Positions 22,999 through 33,974 of a DNA stretch of 64,000 bases are shown one piece after another (position 1 is the first letter of the stretch; every line of letters starts with the position of its first letter). The position numbers and the translations under genes are program-made. Under the pieces are notes generated by a model. It made no database searches. It was not told the origin of the DNA and saw nothing but the letters and a program-made list of their open reading frames with translations. Where the stretch lies: contig JAMWFC010000032.1 of the NCBI GenBank assembly GCA_027475525.1, positions 372,001 through 436,000 of the forward strand, read 5' to 3'. Source of the DNA: Macrolepiota albuminosa. Lineage: Eukaryota; Basidiomycota; Agaricomycetes; Agaricales; Agaricaceae.

Positions 22999-25359
22999 AC
23001 ACACTCGTTCATCACTGGGAATTTATTTCATTCAGCTTGGTTAGTGTCCCTCCTGTGTTAGATTTTTCAATCACTTTTGTTCTCATTGTTTCATGTTTTC
23101 TACATTATTTTATATCCAGCATTATTTTTCTTTGCTTTTTGATCTGGGGAGGAGTGAAAAGAAAAGGGCTCCTTCCAACGATGTGTTTCCTCTTTTTTTC
23201 CCGATAGTTTTGTCATGATTTTTTTCTTTTTGGCACAATTTTTGGTACTTGTATGACATTTTCCAAGGCTGAAAATACAGTTCGGGTTGGGTTGGTTCTC
23301 CAAAACTTGAAAAAATTTCAAGGGTGTATCCTTAATTTGAAGTTTGACCCTTTGCGTGTTTCCAGACTTCTTCCTTTCTTCCTTGATCGGGTCGAGTGAG
23401 GCCCAAGCACTGGTGAGAGTATGGAGCTTAATTCATAAGCTTTTTCCCCCCAGAACATTCGGAGAAACCCGAATGAAAACTACACGAGAACCAGCGCTGA
23501 CATACCAATGCCTTACTACCTACACTTGTCTCTGGGAGTTCGTCCACGTCTAAAGAAGCAAACAAGTCATAAGGGGGGTTTATCGCGTTATGGAACATGC
23601 CATAACAAGTTTCAGCCGCTCAAATATCTACTGAAGAACCGGGTGTACATGTGCAAAGCCACAGGAACTCATCATTGACCCAATGCCGGGTGGAATCTAA
23701 CACAATGCTGGGACAGAGCTGCCAATATCAGATCCGATGTAATTCCTACTTATACTGCTAGCATCACTGCGCCATCATAGGCTATCGCACTAGCGATTCC
23801 TTACCTCTCTTTGTCAACTACAAAATCGATTTACCAGATGTCTCCTCATATTCGTGTTCTCGCTGGAACTGGTACAACACTCGCTCCCATCACACATCTT
23901 GTCAATACCACAAGAGCTTTCTCGCTCGTTTCTGATCGTTTTGAGGGCCAGGTTGTCGTGTGCATTAAAGGCTTCACCGGCTCCAAAACAGACGCATACG
24001 ACTACTTTAAACATCCGGAGCGCCAAGGAATGACCTGGAGTATCCAGGTCCGAGGTGAACCCCGTCTCTTCTCGACATCTGGGACTTGATCAAAGTCGAT
24101 TATCAGGCAGGTTCCTCGAAAACATCTCAGCAGACGATGTACTTTTTGGTAGCACCTTTGACCGCCAATTAAAGTTTCCAGAGAGGAGTGAGAAAGTGCT
24201 AGACTTTCTAAGGTGATTATACACCAAGGGGCGATTAAACCAAGCAAATTCTAATACTCCCGAAGTAATTTAGATCCAACGGTAGGACACGACCTCACAT
24301 CGCAGACGCACCCATGGGTATTGTCACCGCTCATATCAACGATGCCATACTTTGCGCACAAACGTAGTGCCCCCGACCGCGGCGATGATCCTTTGCAAAT
24401 GTCGAAAAATTTCCCGGAAAAGGCTCCCATCTCTGATGACACTTCCCAGCTTCATCTTGCACGCAGAGATGCCCCATTATTTGACACGGGAAGTTTATTA
24501 TATGGTACTGCATTCCAACGTCGTGTGTATTTTGCTACTGCGGAACATCGCCAGGAGATTACGTTCGGGCCAAAGGTTTGTTTTCTTTACTTTCCCGTCA
24601 GTCCTCATCACGATAAAGGGTGTACAGGACATTCTAACGACCGACATCTCCAATGGCTTTCTGGACTTTGACCCCTCGTTGACGCTTCGTCTTCCTGGTG
24701 GTCTATCTTTTGATCTAACACAGGGATTTGATGGGCAGCCGGCTCGGTTCGTGTGCTGCAAGCGTAAGTCCGCACGCGGCCCTGGTTCGGACGATGGTGG
24801 ATTACCATGGGGACAGGTGTTCTGGACCGTGGTTGTTGATGTGGTTGAGGATTAGGTGGCTCCACGACCTTTGATTTCATTTGGACTACATTTCAACTTT
24901 TTTCAGTTACAGAATAGGACTCGGAGGACATGGAGAGGTTCGAGTGCGAGCAAAGGGGGTATCGGTTCTGAATTATGAAAACCCCAAACCTGACAATTAG
25001 CCCAATTGTTATCAGTTTTCTCCATAGCGCTTCATTTCACAATTATGATCACGAAGTCTCGTTTATGCTTGTCTCCTCTTGTCTCAGATGCCGTGATAGA
25101 TATTTACATCAAGTGCTCAGAATGATAGCTCCAGATGCTGGGGATAGTCCTAAAACCATCACACCACTACATTAATGGTCGCAAATATCGTCACAAACGA
25201 GATACAACCGGTTGTCGTCCTAAATCAACTTGTCCTCGGCTGGAGAAAGATCGACCTTGGGTAGAAACTCGTGCTGCTAGGACTGGAATAGAGAACTATG
25301 TTTATGTATACAGCGGGGTACAATGGCAAAGGCAGGTTAGAAAGATACAACGGAATACA
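22999..25359. repeat. Tandem segmental duplication, unit A
   Basis: Unit A (22999-25359) is highly similar to unit B (25401-27787). The start codons of the two enclosed genes are 2413 bp apart. Similarity begins near an ACACACT sequence, covers the promoter, the whole DUF1769 gene and ~500 bp downstream, and ends near GAAATAC/GGAATAC. The units differ by scattered substitutions and small indels. Confidence 0.9.
23838..24855 (+). CDS. DUF1769 family protein, copy A (286 aa, Duc1-like)
   Basis: Exons 23838-24054, 24107-24212, 24266-24575 and 24628-24855 join in frame. DUF1769 features run through the whole protein: GRFLENIS...DVLFGSTFD in exon 2, DPTVGHDLTSQTHPWVLSPL in exon 3, SDDTSQLHLAR, and LPGGLSFDL followed by DGQPARFVCC and GGLPWGQVFWTVV in exon 4. 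The fission yeast member Duc1 binds PI(4,5)P2 at the plasma membrane (from memory), so a peripheral membrane or lipid-homeostasis role is a reasonable guess. The third exon uses acceptor CCCGAAG, giving three more nucleotides than copy B. Its twin lies 2.4 kb downstream, and both are open. Confidence 0.85.
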
Positions 25360-25400
25360 ATGATTAAAGAAGTACTCCCTGCACCAATTCCTTACTAGAA

Positions 25401-27787
25401 ACACACTAGCTCATCACTGGGCATCTATTTCATCCAGTTTGTAGTTAGTGTCCTTCCTACATTAGATTTTTCAATCATTTTTGTTCTCATTGTTTCACGT
25501 TTTCTACATTTGTTTTATATCCAGCATTATTTTTCTTTGCTTTTTGATCTGGGGAGAAGTAGAAAGAAAAGAGCTCCTTCCGACAATGTTTTTTCTTTTT
25601 TTCTCGATAGTTTTGTCATGAATTTTTTTTCTTTTTGGCACAATTTTTGGGACTTATATGACATTCTTCCAATGTTGAAAATAGTTAGAGTTCGTGTTGG
25701 GCTGGTTCCCCAAAACTTCAAGGGTGCATCCTTAATTTGAAGTTTGACCCTTTGCGTGTTTCCAGACTTCTTCCTTTCTTCCTTGATCGGGTCGAGTGAG
25801 GCCCAAGCACTAGTGAGAGCATGGAGTTTAATTCATAAGCTCTTTTTCCCCAGAACATTCGGAGAAACCCGAATGAAAACTACACGAGAACCAGCGCTGA
25901 CATACCAATGCCTTACTACCTACACTTGTCTCTGGGAGTTCGTCCACGTCTAAAGAAGCAAACAAGTCATAAGGGGGGTTTATCGCGTTATGGGACATGT
26001 CATAAAAAGTTTCAGCCACTCAAGTATCTACTGAAGAACCGGATGTACATGTGCAAAGCCACAGGAACTCATCATTGACCCAATGCCGGGTGTAATCTAA
26101 CACTATGCTGGGACAGAGCTGCCAATATCAGATCCGATGTAATTCCTACTTATACTGCTAGCATCTCTGCACCCCATCATAGGCTATCGCACCAGCGATT
26201 CCTTACCTGTGTCTCTGGTCCTCCTATCAACTACAAAATCGATTTACCAGATGTCTCCCCATATTCGTGTTCTCGCTGGAACTGGTACAACACTCACTCC
26301 CATCACAAATCTTGTCAATACCACAAAAGCTTTCTCGCTCGTTTCTGATCGTTTTGAGGGCCAGGTTGTCGTGTGCATTAAAGGCTTCACCGGCTCCGAC
26401 AAAGATGCATACGACTACTTTGAACATCCGGAGCGCCAAGGAATGACCTGGAGTATCCAGGTCCGAGGTGAATTCCGTCTCTTTTCGACATCTGGGACTT
26501 GATCAAAGTCGATTATCAGGCAGGTTCCTCGAAAACATCTCAGCAGACGATGTACTTTTTGGTGGCATCTTTGACCGCCCATTAAAGTTTCCAGAGAGGA
26601 GTGAGAAAGTACTAGACTTTCTAAGGTAATTATACACCAAGGGGCGATCAAGTTCAAGCAAATTCTAATACTCCCGAAGTGCAGATCCAAAGGTAGAACA
26701 CGACCTCGCATCGCAGACGCACCCATGGGTATTGTCACCGCTCATATCGATGATGCCATACTTTGCGCACAAACGTATTGCTCCCGAGCGCGGCGATGAT
26801 CCTTTGCAAATGTCGAAAAATTTCCCGGAAAAGGTTCCCATCTCTGATGACACCTCCCAGCTTCATCTTGCACGCATAGGTGCCCTATTATCCGGCACGG
26901 GAATTTCAGAATACGGTCCTGCATTCCAACGTCGTGCGTATTTTGCTACTGCGGAACATCGTAAGGAGATTATGTTCGGGCCAAAGGTTTGTTTTCTTCA
27001 CTTTCCCGTCAGTCTTCATCACGATTAAGGGTGTACAGGATATTTTAACGACTGACATCTCCAATGGCTTTTTGGACTTTGACCCCTCGTTGACGCTTCG
27101 TCTTCGTGTTCCTGGTGGTCTATCTTTTGATCTAACACAGGGATTTGATGGGCAGCCGGCTCGGTTCGTGTGCTGCAAGCGTAAGTCCGCACGCGGCCCT
27201 GGTTCGGACGATGGTGGATTACCATGGGGACAGGTGTTCTGGACCGTGGTTGTTGATGTGGTTGAGGATTAGGTGGCTCCACGACCTTTGATTTCATTTG
27301 GACTACATTTCAACTTTTTTCAGTTACAGAATAGGTCTCGGAGGACATGAAGAGATTCGAGTGCGAGCAAAGGAGGTATCGGTTCTGAATTATGAAAACC
27401 CCAAACCTGACACATAGTACAATTGTTATCAGTTTTCTCCGTAGCGCTTCATTTGACAATTATGATCATAAAGTCTCGTTTATGCTTGTCTCAGACCGTG
27501 ATGGATATTTACATCAAGAGTGCTCAGAATGTTGGCGCTCCAGATGCTGGGGATAGTCCCAAAACCATCACACCACTACATTACCATCATCCTTGGTCGC
27601 AAATATCGTCACAAACGAGATACAACCGGTTGTCGTGACCGTTTCATCCTAAATCAACTTGTCCTCGGCTGGAGAAAGATCGACCTTGGGTAGAAATTCG
27701 TGCTGCTAGGACTGAAATAGAGTACTATGTTTAAATATACAGCGGGGTGTATTGACAAAGGCAGGTTAGGAAGATACAACGAAATAC
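25401..27787. repeat. Tandem segmental duplication, unit B
   Basis: Second copy of the 2.4 kb duplicated segment, separated from unit A by about 40 bp. It carries its own full promoter region and DUF1769 gene. Conservation also covers a non-coding-looking 5' segment, with small insertions in the B unit. Confidence 0.9.
26251..27272 (+). CDS. DUF1769 family protein, copy B (287 aa, Duc1-like)
   Basis: Exons 26251-26467, 26520-26625, 26680-26986 and 27039-27272 join in frame. Same architecture as copy A, with these differences: one residue fewer at the exon 2-3 junction (SADPKVEHD against SNLDPTVGHD), a variable stretch after LHLAR (IGALLSGTGISEYG), and two extra residues before LPGG-type sequence (RLRVPGG). 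It is intact with the same intron positions, so it looks like a recent functional paralogue rather than a dead copy. Confidence 0.85.
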
Positions 27788-27967
27788 AGGCTGTCAAAAA
27801 GGAGTAAACCAAATAAATCCGAAACCCGACATCCCTTGTCAAGTACACGTCAGTCCAAGGAGTGTCTCCTTGACAATTACGCTTGGCTATCAACGTTATA
27901 TCAACCTTGAAACGAGAGAACGAGACTCAAGACCAGTACCATCAGAAGGGGCAAGAAAAATCCAGTA

Positions 27968-28430
27968 ATGTCAGGACTCACGACGTACGTGCAGCGAATG
28001 ACGGAGGGTAGAATCGTGCGTAACCGTCGTTTCTCGATTTTATGGGTGTAAAGAAGTGAGAGTGTTCACGACGTGATAGGATTTTCACGGGCAGGTACTT
28101 GTAGAGCTCATCTCGCGGATTGTGCTCATTGCGAGCGCGGTACGTATCACCAGCCTCGATTTCGAAATAGACGATGGGTGTTAAATGACTCGGGCTCTCC
28201 TCGTTGATAGATAACTGGATTCATTCTGGGCTTTGCTGCGCAATCCCTTGCACTCACGTTTATCTTCTTCGGCGGGGCGACAGTGGTGCTTGCCTTGGTG
28301 CGTGATTTGGATTAACTGCCTAATAATTGCTGATTCTCTGTGCTAGGTGGTATTACCTGCTTGGCCCATGTACAACGCCCACCCTGTGGAATGGCTTCCC
28401 CCAGTAGAGACCAAGGAGAAGGGGAAATGA
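27968..28430 (+). CDS. SPC1: Signal peptidase complex subunit 1 (Spc1/SPC12), 92 aa
   Basis: Small ER membrane protein that assists the signal peptidase complex. Four exons (27968-28015, 28080-28139, 28211-28297, 28347-28430) join in phase. Family features: a short N-terminal helix with EGRIDFHGQ, a first membrane helix including TGFILGFAAQSL, a tight hairpin, a second helix (IFFGGATVVLALVVLP), then PAWPMYNAHPVEWLPP, which is diagnostic for Spc1. The length fits the family. It lies just downstream of the DUF1769 duplication and upstream of the kinase 3' end. Confidence 0.92.
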
Positions 28431-29213
28431 GCAAGTTCACTGGACGAAATGACGAAATCACTCCAGAGTATCGCTTGTAAATTATTGCTGCCCAAACGGT
28501 TACGAGGGGCGTTGGCTATGTTGCAATTCACCATTAGTGCGCACTATGGTAACCGTCGCGCGTTCTCAAGGCAAGCTATCTTCATAGAAGCCGGCACATT
28601 ATGATAGGGTGTTATGGAAGGTCATCCAGAATGTAGGCACATATGACAATCCAAACGTCAACGTCAACACTCACGTTCACCAAACACATGCATATGTACG
28701 CTTGCTTATATTCACGTAAGAAAAAAAAACCCAAAGAAAACGCGAGACAGGTAAGTAAATGAGAGGAAACGAGAAAAAGAGTTAAACCCATAAATATGTA
28801 ACAATGAGAAACGAGGAGAGGAGGGAGGAGAAAATGGCGAAATGGAATGAAAATGACAAAGACCGGCGATAGTAGTCACGAGGGGGTGAGGTAGAAAGCA
28901 TTAGCAGAAAGCGCATGGAGATGGCCAGACTGAGCAGCTGGGGAAAGTTAACGAGCGAGCTAGTAGCGTAAAAACAGTAAGAGGGTAAAGGGTAAAGGGC
29001 ATGCACGCACACACGCAAAGCAGAGGGTCAAAGAGGAACTAGTAGGTAGGAGGTAGGAGAGGAGTAGGTTGAAAATCAATACTAAAGGTAGAAAAAAAGG
29101 GGGGGAAGAAAACCACGTCGTTATCTCATTCTTTCAATTCACGAATCCCATTCCATCATCCCCAACATCGAAGAGGAGGGGGAAAAAGAAAGAAAACTTA
29201 AAAAAGAAAAAAA
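28431..29213. other. Convergent intergenic region (Spc1 / kinase 3' ends)
   Basis: About 0.8 kb with purine-rich, A-rich stretches (for example around 28,710-28,870 and 29,085-29,215), presumably the 3' UTRs of both converging genes. No RNA gene or repeat was recognised. Confidence 0.5.
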
Positions 29214-32200
29214 TCACAATTTTAGTTCCGTCAGGACTCTCCGCGCAAGCATCTGGTACTGCCATCCATCTCCACTCGCGCGTCTGAACTGGATCCCATG
29301 CAACGGCAACCACGGCACCTAGACAAGACAAAAGCACGCATCAGAAGGGGGCGGGGAGGGTGAAAAGACACAAGAAACCACGAACCTTGACGATATTAAT
29401 CTCAAACTTGACGCTAAGGGTATTATTCCCCATCGTCTCAAACACCTCTCTATCGACCTCACCGGTGGGCAACGGGCTCGGCGTCCTCGCATTCGCATTC
29501 ACAGGCGGCGGCGGCGGTGGCGACGCAGCTCCAAAATCACGCGGTATCGGCGGAAGCACCTTTGTCCTCGACGCCGTCGAACCCATCAGCTCGCTCGACG
29601 GGACCATCGCGATTCCCACCCCGTTCGCATTAGGCGAGGCGGACGGCTGCTGCTGCTGCGGATGCTGAGAAACGTCCTTGGCTGCCGCAGGCAAAACATT
29701 AAAAAACGACGAAGACCCGCTCGGCGTCGGCGAAAGCGTCGTCGTCGCTCCACTCGGCCGGCCTTCCCTCTCCTTGTCCTTGTCCTTGTCCTTGTCCTTG
29801 TCTTTCCCAGCCTTGACATCACCCAACCCCGCATCCCTCTTCTCCCTCTTCATGCTAAACGAGATCTTGGACGCCTTCTTCACGATCCCCGGCCGAGTCG
29901 TGTTCGACGCGCCAGACAACGTATGTTGCAGCTGCATATTCGCGTTCGCATTCGCATTCGCGTTCGCGTTCGTAGCCGCAGTCGCAGTCGCAGTCGCAGT
30001 CGCGCTATCGCTCGGAACGACAACAGAGGACAGATCGATAGACGGCACATGTATACACTCGAACCCGGTCCTCGTCTCGCGGTACTGCACCTGCATTCTA
30101 TCAAGCACGCGCCTAATATCCGCCTTGATCACAGACGGCGGTTTCGTCGACGTCGTCGCGACACTACACAAAGTCAGTTCCTTCTCGCGCGCACGACGAG
30201 CCCCCCCAAAGACGCACCTAAACAGCCCCTTGAGATACACAGGCTTAAACTCCCGCTCCCCATCAGGATCAGCATCACCATGCTCGTCCTCCTCCTTCCC
30301 TCCTCCGTGTTCATGTCCCTCCCCCTCCTCGTCCTCTTCCCGCTCGCGCTCTCTCACGTCCCCAAACAGCCTCTCGCGCGCACTATACCCCGTCGACGGC
30401 CTCCGATGGCGTCCCACGGACCCTCCAACGCCCTCCGCACCTCCACCTCCTGCTCCACCTCCTGCTCCACCGCCACCCGCACCGCCGCCACCGCCACCGC
30501 TACCGCCAAGCAGCGCAGCGCCCGTCGAGCTCCTCCGACTATGCCCGTACCTCGCGCCGCCGCCGCCCCTCCCCGTCGGGTCAAGCACAGTCGCCGCACG
30601 ACGATGCGCACTCCCCAGCGGCTGCGAAAGCGAATGCGTCACTCCCTTTTCCTTCGGCGGCGGCGGCGGCTGCATGTTCTCTTTCTCCTTCTCTTTCTCT
30701 CTCTCCTTTTCTTTGTCTGTGTCTGTGTCTTTGTCTTTTTCCTTGTCTTGGTCTTTCTCGTCGCCCTCACCAGCCTTACCCCGCTCGCCCTCCCTCTCCC
30801 GCTTACCACCCTCACTCCGCCCACTCACGACACTATCCACATCCACACTCGGCCGCGCAGCCTGCATCCCCCGCGACTGCGAATGCGACTGAGACTGCGA
30901 ATGCGACTGGGACTGGGACTGGGACTGGGACTGGGACTGCAACTGCGACGGGACCGGCGAAGGCGAAGGCGGCAACGACACCGACACCGACATACTCCCG
31001 CGCCTCCCAAGCGCCCCATACCCATACCTACTCCCGCCCCCAAGTATATTCCCAAACTTCCTCACTAGCGCCGTAGCGAGCGGCGCCGGCGCGTGCTCCT
31101 CTCTCTCCTTCGTCTCGCCCTCTTTTTCTTTCTCTTTCTCTTTCTCTTTTTCTTTCTCTTTTTCGTTTTCGTTTCCCCCCTCTTTTTCGTGCTCTTTCTC
31201 CTTTGCGTTTTCGATTTCGCGCTCCCTCTCCCCCTCCCTCTCCTCATCCACCTCATCCACCTCCCGCGCGCCCCTATCCTTCTCCTTATCCCTATCCTTA
31301 TCCTTCTCCTTCTCCTTATCACCTCTAAACTTATGCACCTCCAACCCATGCCCATGCCCATGTCCATGCCCATGTCCAAACATCCCGCCCCACATCGGTC
31401 TCTGGGACATACTATGGCTCCTCCGATGCGTCGTCGCAGGCGGCGCCTGTATCGCTGCGCGCCCTGGGCCCTCCCCGCGTCCCTGTCCCTGTCCTAGCCC
31501 TTGCCCGAGTCCTTGAAGCCCTTGCCCGAGTCCTTGCAGTCCTTGCCCATGAATCGACGGCTGCGCGTGGATAGGCTGCACCGACGAGTGCGCCTCGGAC
31601 GGCGAAGCGACGAGCACGCCTGCGTCCCGTGCTCTCGGCTGCGCCGCACCAACTCCAGCCCCAACTCCACCCACACCACCCACACCACCGACACCACCAA
31701 GTCCACCACCAACGCCGACACCAACTCCAACGCCGACACCAACTCCAACACCACCACCGACGCCAACGCCGACACCAGCACCAGGAAACGCAGGCGACGT
31801 CGGCGTAGACCCCGGACTCTCATACGCCCTCGCTGAGAAATGCGTCGTCGCCGGCGCGGGTAACCGCGGTACCTGCATCGAGTAGTCTGCTTTTTCTCGT
31901 TCCCTCTCTCGGTCTGCATCCTTCTCCCTCTCCCTCTCCCTCTCCTTGTGATCACGCAACTCCTGACTCTCCTTCTCCTTCTCCTTCTCCCCAGCAGCAG
32001 CCACAACCGCAACCGCGCTGGGAGAGCCAGCAACACCAACACCAACACCATCCACGCCCAAACTCAACTGCGAGCTCGCAAACACACCAGGTCCATACAC
32101 CTTCTCCCTCTCAATCTTCTCCCTCGCTAGAAAATACATACTCACAAGCGGATGAAACCCACTCGTCGGGTCCGCCTCGTCCTCTGCCGCCCCTCCACCA

Positions 32201-33903
32201 GCCCCTCCGCCGGCACCGCCACCGCCGGCGCTCCACCCATGCACACTATGCCCGCGGCCCGAAAACGTCGAAAACAACGACGTGTGCGTCGACTGCGACG
32301 GCGGCGAGCCCGGGGACCCTCCTCCCCCTCCCCCTGCTCCTCCCGCACCGCCACCGCCGCTGCCGCCGCCAAAGAGCTTACGCCCATAAAACCCAAAGCC
32401 CGAGAACCGTTTCGACTTTTTCGCTTCGCGATCCTTGTCTTTATCTCTAGCAGGGGCCGCAGCGGAGGACGACGACGGGCCGGCAGTGGTTGAATCGAAC
32501 GACACGGCGAGACTCGACCGGGACACTGCGTAGGTATGCGGGTGGCCCCATCCGTTGACTGTGGGTGTGCTGAAGCCGTTGACGGGGAGAACACCGTGTT
32601 TCTTCTCCCAGGACCGGACGGCGCGGCGGTACGCGTCGGAGATGAGGACGTCGCGGAGCTTGCGCTCGATCTCGTCGTCGTCGCCAAACTCGAAGCCGTC
32701 CATGCGGCGGATGACGGCGCGGTCGATGTCGTCTGCGCGCAGGGGCTCGCGGCGCAGCATGTGTGGGTCCGGAGGCCCGTTGTGTCCGCGGACCATCCAT
32801 GGGTGGGACAGCACCTCGGCGAGTGTGGCGCGGTGGGAGGGGGCGGTGACGAGCATCCGCGAGAGGATATGTTTGCAGTCTGTAGGAAAAATGAGGAATG
32901 GTGAGGTGTGATAGGGAGAAAACTGACCGGCGCTAAGCCAGACGGGATACTCGACAAAGCCGCGCTTGATTTTTGCATGGAGGGCGGGCATGCTCTGGTC
33001 GTCAAAGGGGACTTTGCCGCAGACGAGGACGTAGAGGACGACGCCAAAGCTCCAGACATCGACTTCGGGGCCGACGTAGAACTTTGCGTTGAGGAGTTCG
33101 GGGGCGGCAAAGTAGAGGGAGCCGCAGAAAGTGGAGAGACGGGCGGCGGGGTCGTAGAGGTTGGAGAGGCCAAAGTCGATTATTTTGATATTACCGGATT
33201 GGGAAATGAGGATGTTTTCGATTTTGAGGTCTGTGGAGTGCGTGAGTGGAGAGTGGAGGAGACAAAAGGGACAGACCGCGGTGGACGACGTTGTTGCGGT
33301 GGCAGTACTCGAGGGCGCTTCCGATCTGGCGGGCAAACTTGCGGGCGACGCGTTCGCGGAGACGGCCGTGTGCGATGATGTAGTCGAGCATCTGGCCGCC
33401 GTTGACGTACTCGAAGAGCATGTAGTAGTGGTGCTGGTGGACGATCATCTGGCGCATGCCGCAGATGTACGGATGGTGCAGCAGCATCGACAGCGCCGCC
33501 TCGCGCAGCGTGCGGATCTCCTTCGAGGCGTCCTTGGACGCCTGCTTGGCCGCAGTCTCGTTGGTGGGGGGCGGCCCGGGGTGTGTCCGCGGCAGGATCT
33601 TGACTGCGAGCTTGCAACAACCGTCAGCGACTGCACCAGCCACAAACGAAACGTCACAACCTTTTCTGCAGTCACACTGTGCGTCGCCAGCTTCACCTTG
33701 CCCATGCTGCCCGCCCCCAGTGTCTTGCTCAGCATGTAGTCGCCCAGCATCCGGTTCGTGCGGTGGCGCGACCCCGACCCCGTCCGTCTGCTCGGCGTGC
33801 CCTCCCGCGAAGCCTCGGGCGTCCCCATCCCCGTCTGTCCAGACGCAGGCAGCGACATCGGCCGCGGCTTGTGTGAGGCGGCCCGGCTCTCTGTCGAGCT
33901 CAT
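29214..33903 (-). CDS. kin1: Kin1/MARK-family Ser/Thr protein kinase with KA1 domain
   Basis: Large (~1.4-1.5 k residues) CAMK-group kinase, orthologous in architecture to yeast KIN1/KIN2 and fission yeast kin1, which act in cell polarity and exocytosis. Start ATG 33903 precedes a basic Ser-rich region. The kinase domain has [11 protein letters not shown] (P-loop), AVKILPR (VAIK-type Lys), [11 protein letters not shown] (split by an intron after HR), DFGLSN, and the activation segment [15 protein letters not shown]. The C-terminal KA1 domain ([22 protein letters not shown], then [13 protein letters not shown] and the end KL at TGA 29214-29216) binds acidic lipids in this family. Between them lies ~900 residues of extreme low complexity. 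The upstream ATG 33948 is possible but sits next to an acceptor-like TTGTCAG. Confidence 0.9.
30940..32060. repeat. Simple-sequence coding repeats in the kinase linker
   Basis: On the minus strand this encodes runs of Lys-Glu, Asp-Lys, Gln-Ser (poly SQ), Gly-Val, Gly-Gly-Val and Gly-Leu-Gly-Gln repeats. At DNA level these are hexamer arrays such as CTGGGA, TTTCTC and CAACAC variants. They are very GC- and CpG-rich compared with the region 36-45 kb. Confidence 0.85.
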
Positions 33904-33974
33904 CGTGGCCCAGTTGTTGCCCACAAATGCCAGCGCCTGACAAGCCAAATCAGCTTATGTCAGCTTACTAAATA

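Noticed and set aside
23344..23553. A 69-codon frame conserved in both 2.4 kb units (also 25744-25953)
   Set aside because: Conservation follows from the recent duplication. The frame lies in the promoter region, has no domain, and the start is unconvincing.
29662..31068. Long plus-strand open frames (up to 468 codons) overlapping the kinase
   Set aside because: They are antisense to the low-complexity kinase linker; the peptides are Arg/Leu/Ser simple repeats created by the composition of the other strand.
33161..33943. Other long frames on both strands over the kinase 5' region (156-250 codons)
   Set aside because: The high GC content makes stops rare. The kinase frame alone carries conserved motifs such as DFGLSN and AAPELL.
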